Below are positions 58,208-64,000 of a stretch of 64,000 nt of DNA, in pieces. The notes beneath the pieces were generated by a model. It did not search any database and was not told where the DNA came from. It worked only from the letters and a program-made list of their open reading frames with translations. This DNA comes from Phytohabitans sp036906915 (lineage in GTDB: Bacteria; Actinomycetota; Actinomycetes; Mycobacteriales; Micromonosporaceae). Made by a program: the position numbers and the translations under genes. The DNA lies in assembly GCF_036906915.1 (NCBI RefSeq), contig NZ_JBAKHX010000001.1:372001-436000 (forward strand). Reading direction: 5' to 3'. How positions within the stretch are numbered: position 1 is the stretch's first letter; each line of letters starts with the position of its first letter.

Positions 58208-60109
58208 TCACGCTCGAAGCTCGGCGCACGCCCGGCGGACCGTGTCGAATGTGAGGCCGTCGTCGGGTTCCAGGAAGCCGCCGGCGCCCGTGCCCGTGGG
58301 CGCGACGAGCACTGGAACGCCTCCCTTGTGCGATTTGATGTCCACGCACAGCCATCGCCACAGCCGTTCCGGCTCGCACAGCCGGTCGAACGTTGGCAGT
58401 CCGACCCGGTTGAGCAGCCGGATCATCCGCTCGTGGACCGACGGTGAGAGCCGGCCGGCCAACACCGCGAGCTGACTGGCGAGCGCCATGCCGATCGACA
58501 CCGCCTCGCCGTGGCGCAGCCGGTATCCCGACTCTGCCTCAAGCAGGTGGCCGTACTCGTGCCCGAAGTCGGGCAACCGCCGCAGCTCCCGCTCGAACGG
58601 ATTGGTGGACAGCTCGCCGAGCATCGCGGCGATCGCCCCTTCCATCACGCGCCGGCTCTCCGGACTCTGCCGGCGGGTGAGGACGCTCTCGTGGTGCCGC
58701 TCGATGAGCCCGAAGAGCTCGCCATCGGTGACCATGGCGATCTTGATCGCCTCCGCCAGCCCGCAGCGCACCTCCTGCGACGGCAGTGTGGCGAGGAACG
58801 CCGGGTCGCACAGGCAGGCCAGCGGCGCATGATACCCGCCCAGCAGGTTCTTTCGCGTGCCGACGTTGACCGCGACCTTGAGGCCGATGCCCGCGTCGAT
58901 CATGCCAACCAGGGTGGTCGGGACGCGAAGGTACGGCGTGCCGCCGCGGTACATCAACGCCGCCGTGCCGACGAGGTCCAGCACGGTGCCGCCGCCGACA
59001 CCGAGCAGCACGTCCGTGGGGCCGAAATCCATCCGATCAGCGGTGCGGACCAGGCGATCCAGCCGTCCCAACGTCTTGACCGCCGGGGAACTTTCGACGC
59101 AGAAGATCTCGAATCCAGCGATCAGGCTCCGCTCCTGGCAGGAGGACAGGTAGCGGCGCACGTCGTCGACGATCCGCGGCGCGTACGCGTCCACCACGGC
59201 AAGGACGCGACCGCCGCGCGGCAGCCATTCGGCGAGCCGTCCCGCGCCGGGCTCGGTGTCCGCCGTGTCGCGCTGGCCCCGCCCGTCCGGGCGGCTGGTC
59301 GTGCGGAACACGTCGTGGACCGCCTCCACCTGATACGACACAGCGCGTCCAGTTGGCGCGCCGGCGTACCGGGCGGATCGGGTCGTCCAGGCGCGACCGA
59401 ACCACCGGAACATGGCGGCCAGCGCCGCACGCCGCACGGCCGTCAGGGCCTCGCCTTCAAGCGGCGAGCCGAGGAGCGCCTCCGCCACCCCGGAGTCCAT
59501 TGTGGCCAGTTCCTCGAGCGCCGCCTCCTCTTCGGGTGTGCACGCCGCGGCCAGCAGCACATCCTCGTCGACGACCACCGTGACCTGCTGGCGCCGCACG
59601 GCGAAGGGTCCCGGCAACGGCACGCTCGCGGCCGTGCGCACCGCCGCGAGCAGCGCCGGCAGGTCGGACACCACCTGAACCGCCATGGTCTGCCGGCGCA
59701 GCAGCGCCGCGGTGGCCACAGCGGTGAGGACCTCGCTGTCGTGCCCGTACACGAGGATCGCGTCGCGGCGGCCCAGCCCGCTCGTGACCGCCGCGTCCGC
59801 CAGCCCGGCGATCGCGCTGAGCGGCGAAGCGGCGACCAGCTTCGCCTCGGGCGCGAGGCAGTAGCCGTCGAGTAGTCCACCGGCCTGCTGGCGGTCGAGG
59901 TAGCGCACCAGGCGCTCACGCTCCGGCGCGCCGGCGACGACCAGAACCCGCCGTACCCCGGCGAGGTGACCGAGCAGCGCCCGGTTGTCCGGGTCGAGCA
60001 GGCCCGGTACGACAGCCAGTCGCCACTCCGCTTCATTGTGCGCGGCGAGTCGGCCCAGGACGACAGGAGATGAAGAGGCGGGCGTCACCACCCGGATGAC
60101 CCGCGCCAT
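58208..60109 (-). CDS. Sedoheptulose-7-phosphate cyclase-like (DHQ synthase superfamily) protein with extra N-terminal half-domain
   Basis: A 633-residue protein. The C-terminal part (about 255-633) is a complete cyclase of the dehydroquinate/2-epi-5-epi-valiolone synthase type: VLLGVGGGTVLDLVGTAALM (NAD loop 372-374), RVPTTLVGMIDAGIGLKVAV, NLLGGYHAPLACLCDPAFL, and metal ligands Glu453 (GLAEAIK), His517 (DFGH) and His533 (LRHGEAV). The IDAGIGLK stretch is nearer to valiolone-type cyclases than to DHQ synthase (DSSVGGK). Residues 1-250 add a degenerate copy of the N-terminal cyclase half (see finding). It overlaps the next upstream gene by one base. It would make the C7-cyclitol core from sedoheptulose 7-phosphate. 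Confidence 0.82.
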   Translation of the reverse strand: MARVIRVVTPASSSPVVLGRLAAHNEAEWRLAVVPGLLDPDNRALLGHLAGVRRVLVVAGAPERERLVRYLDRQQAGGLLDGYCLAPEAKLVAASPLSAIAGLADAAVTSGLGRRDAILVYGHDSEVLTAVATAALLRRQTMAVQVVSDLPALLAAVRTAASVPLPGPFAVRRQQVTVVVDEDVLLAAACTPEEEAALEELATMDSGVAEALLGSPLEGEALTAVRRAALAAMFRWFGRAWTTRSARYAGAPTGRAVSYQVEAVHDVFRTTSRPDGRGQRDTADTEPGAGRLAEWLPRGGRVLAVVDAYAPRIVDDVRRYLSSCQERSLIAGFEIFCVESSPAVKTLGRLDRLVRTADRMDFGPTDVLLGVGGGTVLDLVGTAALMYRGGTPYLRVPTTLVGMIDAGIGLKVAVNVGTRKNLLGGYHAPLACLCDPAFLATLPSQEVRCGLAEAIKIAMVTDGELFGLIERHHESVLTRRQSPESRRVMEGAIAAMLGELSTNPFERELRRLPDFGHEYGHLLEAESGYRLRHGEAVSIGMALASQLAVLAGRLSPSVHERMIRLLNRVGLPTFDRLCEPERLWRWLCVDIKSHKGGVPVLVAPTGTGAGGFLEPDDGLTFDTVRRACAELRA

Positions 60110-61152
60110 CAGGCGGCCGTGGTGAGGTCGACGACCACTTTGACGTCGTCCGGGCCTCGCCGTAAGGCGTCCGGCCAGGTGGGCAGCGGCACCCGTCGGG
60201 TGATGAGCCTCGCCAACCAGTCGGGGTCCGCGCCGGCCAGCGCCGACGCCGCTTGCTCGTAGTGATGGCGGGCGGCGTTCACCGTGCCCATCAGGACCAG
60301 GTTGCCGCTCACCAGCCGGTCGATCAGTGCCGCTAGTGGCGCGGGATCAGCCGCTCCGGCCGCGAAACCGGCGAGGCACACCACGCCGTTTCGGGCGACG
60401 AGGCGCACCAACTCGGCAACCACGGCGGGCGCACCGGTCGTGTCCAGCACCACGTCGGGCGCCGGGAGGCCGCCAGCGCGCGCCGGCTCGACCGGAACCG
60501 CGCCCAGCTCGCCGACGAGCGCCTCGCGACGCTCGGTCCACCGTCGGGCCAGAACGTACGTCTGGTAGCCGCGCCGCACCGCGAGCAGCGCCGCCAGCAG
60601 GCCGAGCGCTCCGGCGCCGGAGATGAGCGCGGTCGGCCGGCCAGCCGGTACGCCAGTTTCCGCGATCCGGACGATCCGCTCCCACGCCTTGACCAGCACG
60701 CTGGTCGGCTCGACGAGGACACCTGACACGCCCAGCCGGGCGGTGACGGGCACGGCGTACTCCAGCGGGACGCACCACCGCTGTGCACCGTACCCGTCCG
60801 CACCGGTGATGCCACACGATGTGTAGTCACCGTTACGGCACGAATCCCACCTCCCGGCGGCACAGCTCACGCATGGCTGAGGGTCTGGCCGCCGCACGAC
60901 TCCGACCACCAGGTCGCCGGCACGGAATGTGCCGTTTCCGGGAGTCTGGAGCACCCTCCCGAGCGATTCATGACCCACGACGATCCGGTCCGCGCCCCGC
61001 GGCGAACGTCCGCGGCGGCCCTCCACGACTTCTCGATCGGTGCCACAGATTCCGACGTACAGCCCTTCGACCAAGAGATGGTCTTTTAACGGCTGTGGAT
61101 CATGTCGAATTTCGACAGTCGCTGACCTGGGCTCACCTGGACGCACTGACAT
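60109..61152 (-). CDS. Zinc-dependent (glucose-dehydrogenase-like) MDR oxidoreductase
   Basis: About 347 residues. GroES-like domain: VEGLYVGICGTDREVVEGRR, VVGHESLGRVLQ, and the structural zinc loop PCVSCAAGRWDSCRNGDYTS. Nucleotide domain: ALISGAGALGLLAALLAVRR, DVVLDTTGAPAVVAELVRLV. The presence of DGYGAQRWCVPLEYAVPVTA recalls glucose 1-dehydrogenases of the archaeal/actinobacterial type. ATG 61152 is preferred over 61161; neither has a clear ribosome binding site. It is the first gene of the cyclitol operon, downstream of two palindromes at 61185-61229. It probably oxidises a hydroxyl of the cyclitol or its precursor. Confidence 0.86.
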   Translation of the reverse strand: MSVRPGEPRSATVEIRHDPQPLKDHLLVEGLYVGICGTDREVVEGRRGRSPRGADRIVVGHESLGRVLQTPGNGTFRAGDLVVGVVRRPDPQPCVSCAAGRWDSCRNGDYTSCGITGADGYGAQRWCVPLEYAVPVTARLGVSGVLVEPTSVLVKAWERIVRIAETGVPAGRPTALISGAGALGLLAALLAVRRGYQTYVLARRWTERREALVGELGAVPVEPARAGGLPAPDVVLDTTGAPAVVAELVRLVARNGVVCLAGFAAGAADPAPLAALIDRLVSGNLVLMGTVNAARHHYEQAASALAGADPDWLARLITRRVPLPTWPDALRRGPDDVKVVVDLTTAA

Positions 61153-61184
61153 GACCAGCATTCACACACCCCCGAATGGTCTTT

Positions 61185-61229
61185 CTCCACGGGGAGGGAA
61201 CACGCGCTGGATTCCCCCGTTACGGGGAG
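61185..61229. promoter_or_regulatory. Pair of GC-rich palindromes upstream of the cyclitol operon
   Basis: CTCCACGGGGAG (61185-61196) and TTCCCCCGTTACGGGGAG (61212-61229) share the half-site ACGGGGAG. They lie about 35 and 60 bases before the first gene of the minus-strand operon. A very similar palindrome occurs at 62692-62707 before the divergent glycosyltransferase gene, which suggests a common regulator. The second could also fold as a small hairpin. Confidence 0.5.
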
Positions 61230-61262
61230 ATAGAAACATCCCATTACGGCGGTGTCAACCCT

Positions 61263-61904
61263 TCACTGGGCACGCTCGCGGTCCCATCCAGCAGGGAGAT
61301 CGACCGGCACAGTCCACAGTGGATCGGGGCGGAACTTACACCACGAGCCGTCGAACGGGAACGCTCCGGACTCGACCAACTCGATGGCTCGCGCGCCGGC
61401 CGCGCGGACCGCCGTCTCATCATCCACCCAGTAGTGGCTATAGCGCATGTGGCGGGCGAACTGCTCCTCGTCCTTGTACTCCCACGAGCGGTCGGGGCGC
61501 ACCACGATGTCGATATCATGATCCACAGTGTCGATCCCGGCGAGGTCGCCGTCGACCCACCTGACCGCCGGATACTCCAGGTTCACATACCAACCCCGGA
61601 AGTCGCAATCTTCTCCAAAGAACCACCACAGCGAGTAACGCTCACCCGGCGGATGGAGCATCAGGGCGTCACCCGCCCACCGCATCTCGGCCAGCTTCTT
61701 GGGGATCCTTCCCCAGTCTTCGAACGGCACCTCGTGGAACAGGCGCCCATCAGCGGCGATGACGTCTCGCGCGGGGCTGCCATCGGCGATCCAGATCAGC
61801 AGGCCACGTTCGTCGTCGGCGGCGACCCGCCCCACCCACACCCGGCTCAATTCGTCGTGCTCGAACTGGCGACGCAACACGACACTTCCGACCTTCAGCG
61901 ACAT
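61263..61904 (-). CDS. DUF402 (FomD-like) protein
   Basis: A 213-residue DUF402 protein: RRQFEHDELSRVWVGRVAAD at the N terminus, SLWWFFGEDCDFRGWYVNLE, VDHDIDIVVRPDRSWEYKDE and QFARHMRYSHYWVD. The Asp/Glu-rich DIDIVVxPDxSWxxKDExE block is the family's metal site. FomD of fosfomycin biosynthesis, a family member, hydrolyses a cytidylylated phosphonate, and others are nucleoside-diphosphate phosphatases. The start is ATG 61904, eight bases after TACAGT (probably leaderless). It is 110 bases upstream of the cyclitol operon and same-strand. It may be a housekeeping neighbour rather than a pathway member. Confidence 0.85.
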   Translation of the reverse strand: MSLKVGSVVLRRQFEHDELSRVWVGRVAADDERGLLIWIADGSPARDVIAADGRLFHEVPFEDWGRIPKKLAEMRWAGDALMLHPPGERYSLWWFFGEDCDFRGWYVNLEYPAVRWVDGDLAGIDTVDHDIDIVVRPDRSWEYKDEEQFARHMRYSHYWVDDETAVRAAGARAIELVESGAFPFDGSWCKFRPDPLWTVPVDLPAGWDRERAQ

Positions 61905-61912
61905 GCCGGTTG

Positions 61913-61918
61913 ACTGTA
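61913..61918 (-). promoter_or_regulatory. -10 element for leaderless DUF402 gene
   Basis: TACAGT on the minus strand, eight bases before ATG 61904. No ribosome binding site lies between. Confidence 0.45.
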
Positions 61919-61954
61919 GCCCGCGACCGCCAGAAGCGACACCCTCGCGCCGGA

Positions 61955-62614
61955 TCAGCGGTGACCAGAAACGACATCCACGCCTCCGGACGCCGCGTCC
62001 GGGACGAATGTCACCGCGGAAAGGTCGGCGATCCAGGGCAAGCCGTCGGCTGGCACACCGACGGCCACGGCGGCGGCGCCGGCGGTTCGGGCCGCCTCGA
62101 TCCCGGCCGGCGCGTCCTCGAAAACCACCACCCGGCTGGGCGGCACACCGAGCCGCGCGCAGCCCGCCCGATACCCGTCCGGCGCCGGCTTCGGGCGCGC
62201 GACGTCGTCGGCGCTCACCAGCACGGCCGGAGCCTTGAGGCCGGCCGCGTCGAGCCGGTCGAGGGCCGCCGGCCGCGGGCAGGAGGTGACGACTCCCCAC
62301 GGTAGCCCGGCGGCGGCTAGCGCGGCTAGCGCGGTGACCGCGCCGGGCTGTGCGGTCACCGCCTCGACGTAGGCGTCCTCGAGTGCGGCCACGGCGCCGG
62401 CGTGCGCGGTCGTGGCAAGCTCGGGCGCGGCCAGCCGCAGGTGATCGAGTGTCGTGCGTCCGAGGCCAAGGGGGTATGTCGCCCTCCCGTCGACGCCGTG
62501 CCGTGCGGCCCACTCGTACCACGCCCGACGCACGCACTCTGTGCTGTCCACGAGGACTCCGTCGAGATCAAACAGAACGCCGAGCGCCGGCAAACGCCAC
62601 ATGCTGATCAACAT
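61955..62614 (-). CDS. HAD-superfamily phosphatase (beta-phosphoglucomutase/sugar-phosphatase-like)
   Basis: About 219 residues. HAD motif I LGVLFDLDGVLVDST, motif II VVTSCPRP, motif III lysine in ARPKPAPDGYRAG and motif IV VVFEDAPAGIEAARTAG are all present, with a helical cap between I and II (subfamily IA). ATG 62614 or 62602 can start it; sequence further upstream is not coding-like. It would dephosphorylate a sugar or cyclitol phosphate. Cyclitol clusters commonly contain such a phosphatase, and its position between the operon and the glycosyltransferase genes fits, but membership is not proven. Confidence 0.87.
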   Translation of the reverse strand: MLISMWRLPALGVLFDLDGVLVDSTECVRRAWYEWAARHGVDGRATYPLGLGRTTLDHLRLAAPELATTAHAGAVAALEDAYVEAVTAQPGAVTALAALAAAGLPWGVVTSCPRPAALDRLDAAGLKAPAVLVSADDVARPKPAPDGYRAGCARLGVPPSRVVVFEDAPAGIEAARTAGAAAVAVGVPADGLPWIADLSAVTFVPDAASGGVDVVSGHR

Positions 62615-62691
62615 CCTCGCGAGTGAAGATTCATTGACTGCCCTCAGCGACGGGTGGCAGACTTCCAACGGACGGGGGTGCGGTTGTCGCA

Positions 62692-62707
62692 TCCCCCCAC
62701 GGGGGAG
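62692..62707. promoter_or_regulatory. Palindrome overlapping the glycosyltransferase ribosome binding site
   Basis: TCCCCCCACGGGGGAG (62692-62707). Its right arm GGGGGAG is the ribosome binding site for ATG 62716. It matches the palindromes at 61185-61229. It could be a DNA operator or a small RNA hairpin hiding the ribosome binding site. Confidence 0.5.
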
Positions 62708-62715
62708 TGTCACAC

Positions 62716-63888
62716 ATGGTCCGCGACAAAAGCACCATGCCGCGTGGGCGGCGGCCGTCGCCACATGAACCATCCCCCGGCCACGACGACGGCCGGGAGC
62801 CGGACGGGATCAGCGTCGTGACACCCACGCTGGGGAACCCGGCGCGGGTGCGGGCACTTCTGGAGTCGACCCAGGTAGCGGGCGAGAAGGCGGCGATACC
62901 GTGGGAGCACATCGTCGTGGACTCCACGCCCGGTGCGCAGGGCCGCGCGATCGCCGAGACCTGCCGGGCACATGGGGCGCGATACGTGCGTGGCCCTGAC
63001 CGGGTCGGCGCCAAGCGCAATGCCGGCGCCCGGCGGGCACGGCACCCAGTGGTGTTGTTCGTCGACTCCGACTGCGTGGCCGATCCGCAGCTGTTCATCG
63101 AGCACCTGCATGGCTACGCCGACCAGCCTGACGTCGGCGGTGTCGGCGGCCCGCACGATCTGCTCGGCGAGGTGGACACATTCGCCCTGTGGGTGCTCGA
63201 CCGCGCCAAGCGCTACGACTTCCGCAACAACCTCCCACGCCGGTACCGCGAACTGGGCTGGAACCTGACGGCGAACCTCTCGGTGCGTGCCGCGGTGTTC
63301 CGCGAGATCGGCGGGTTCGACGAGCGCACCCTCACGGTGGTCGGAGGCGAAGACGTCGACCTGGGCATCCGGATCCGCAAGGCCGGATACCGCATCGTGG
63401 CCAACCCCGGCGCGCTGGTCCGGCACGATCCGGACGTGGCCAGCGGGCTGCGCCGGGCCGCGCGGCGGGTCTTCGTGTACGGCCAGGCATCCAGCTGGCT
63501 GTGCGGGCGGCATAGCGAGTTCGCGGTACGGCACGCCAACCCTGTGCTGGTCGCCGCCGCGGCGGGGTTGGCCGGGTCGTTGCTGCGCCGGCTTCCGGCC
63601 GCGGTCCGCGTCGGCGCGGGACCGGCTGCGCTCGCCGCGCTCGTGTTGCGCGAGGCCGTCACCCGTCACGAGCCGGGCTCCGGCCGCCGAGGTGCGTTGC
63701 GGGATGTGCTCTCCGCTCTGGTCGACATCGGCTTCGACGCCGGCCAGGTGTATGGGGCGTTGCGGTCCCGCCAGCTCTGGACCGCCGCCCGGACCTTCGA
63801 GTTCATCCAGCCCGGATGGTTCACCCGCTACCCCGATGCCACCGGAGGATGCGGTCGCGCCGGCTGCCTCTGCGTCTCCTGCGACTAA
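62716..63888 (+). CDS. Family 2 glycosyltransferase
   Basis: A 390-residue GT-A glycosyltransferase. GISVVTPTLGNPARVRALLE opens the fold, HIVVDSTPGAQGRAIAETCR follows, VVLFVDSDCVADPQLFIEHL holds the DxD-like motif, and LGWNLTANLSVRAAVFREIG with GGFDERTLTVVGGEDVDLGI is the GT2 acceptor-side block. The C terminus is Ala-rich and weakly hydrophobic (VLVAAAAGLAGSLLRRLPAA), with a Cys-rich tail (GCGRAGCLCVSC). ATG 62716 follows GGGGGAG by eight bases. It is divergent from the cyclitol operon; a GT8 gene follows after 36 bases. It probably transfers a sugar or cyclitol unit in assembly of the final product. Confidence 0.88.
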   Translation: MVRDKSTMPRGRRPSPHEPSPGHDDGREPDGISVVTPTLGNPARVRALLESTQVAGEKAAIPWEHIVVDSTPGAQGRAIAETCRAHGARYVRGPDRVGAKRNAGARRARHPVVLFVDSDCVADPQLFIEHLHGYADQPDVGGVGGPHDLLGEVDTFALWVLDRAKRYDFRNNLPRRYRELGWNLTANLSVRAAVFREIGGFDERTLTVVGGEDVDLGIRIRKAGYRIVANPGALVRHDPDVASGLRRAARRVFVYGQASSWLCGRHSEFAVRHANPVLVAAAAGLAGSLLRRLPAAVRVGAGPAALAALVLREAVTRHEPGSGRRGALRDVLSALVDIGFDAGQVYGALRSRQLWTAARTFEFIQPGWFTRYPDATGGCGRAGCLCVSCD

Positions 63889-63924
63889 AGACCGCGCCGG
63901 CGCACCGCAGCGAAGGAGGAGAAC

Positions 63925-64000
63925 GTGGAACAGCTGCCACCCTTGGTCTGCGCCGTGGATGACGGGTACGCCGGCACCCTCTGCGTGCTGATGGAGTCCT
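63925..64000 (+). CDS. Glycosyltransferase family 8-like protein (N-terminal fragment, runs off window)
   Basis: GTG 63925 with AAGGAGGAG seven bases upstream. The 25 visible codons read MEQLPPLVCAVDDGYAGTLC then VLMES, matching the VxCAVDDxYxxxLxVxLxSL opening of GT8 (LPS galactosyltransferase/glycogenin-like) enzymes. It continues the glycosyltransferase operon to the right. Only the start is seen, so the family call is tentative. Confidence 0.6.
   Translation, partial: MEQLPPLVCAVDDGYAGTLCVLMES

Noticed and set aside
1..64000. tRNA, rRNA, CRISPR, prophage or integrase features
   Set aside because: I looked for cloverleaf-like segments, repeat-spacer arrays and phage or integrase genes on both strands and saw none. 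Short tRNA-like folds cannot be excluded without a covariance search.

Overview
The window comes from a high-GC, mycothiol-using actinomycete. The pointers are an S-(hydroxymethyl)mycothiol dehydrogenase gene, an AfsR/SARP regulator, very large LuxR/LAL regulators, many GTG starts, several leaderless -10-to-start arrangements and Sec/Tat-exported carbohydrate-active enzymes with tandem binding modules. The content resembles Micromonosporaceae (Actinoplanes/Micromonospora-like), but the genus is inferred, not proven. I saw no tRNA, rRNA, CRISPR array or prophage.

Layout. 1-8.4 kb is a sugar-catabolism region. It has the start of a sugar ABC-transporter ATPase leaving the left edge, two LacI regulators with operator-like palindromes, a beta-glucosidase (GH1) relic, a MarR/metallo-hydrolase/SnoaL-like unit, and a D-galactonate module (SDR, GntR regulator, DgoD, PfkB-type kinase) with no aldolase. 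8.4-32 kb is accessory chromosome with secreted or sugar-active enzymes (a clan GH-A-like hydrolase, GH35, GH3/NagZ-like, GH43). Between them lie AfsR and LuxR regulators, a pirin/MarR pair, a flavin monooxygenase, a TerC gene behind a likely yybP-ykoY (manganese) riboswitch, and small enzymes. 32-36.4 kb has a HxlR regulator with a strong operator, an imine-reductase-like enzyme and the mycothiol-dependent formaldehyde pair MscR/MBL hydrolase. 36.4-40.2 kb has a sigma-B/F-type sigma factor and then a genomic graveyard: ECF sigma, WD40, IS630 transposase, B12-radical SAM and dTMP kinase fragments. 40.2-51.9 kb has a cutinase, a PucR-like regulator, a LAL regulator, a discoidin-domain secreted protein, a lipase/glyoxalase pair and others.

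The most interesting part is the right end, 51.9-64 kb. Seven minus-strand genes overlap or nearly touch. They encode a DegT/DnrJ aminotransferase, an NAD epimerase/dehydratase, an HxGH nucleotidylyltransferase, a phosphoglucose-isomerase-like SIS protein, a ROK kinase fused to a zinc dehydrogenase, a sedoheptulose-7-phosphate-cyclase-like enzyme with an extra degenerate cyclase half, and a second zinc dehydrogenase. A DUF402 protein and a HAD phosphatase lie just upstream, and GT2 and GT8 glycosyltransferases diverge to the right. The set matches the logic of C7-(amino)cyclitol biosynthesis (cyclise, phosphorylate, oxidise, transaminate, activate, transfer), with an architecture I do not recognise from acarbose, validamycin or related clusters. 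The left boundary appears to be near 51.9 kb. The right boundary is outside the window.
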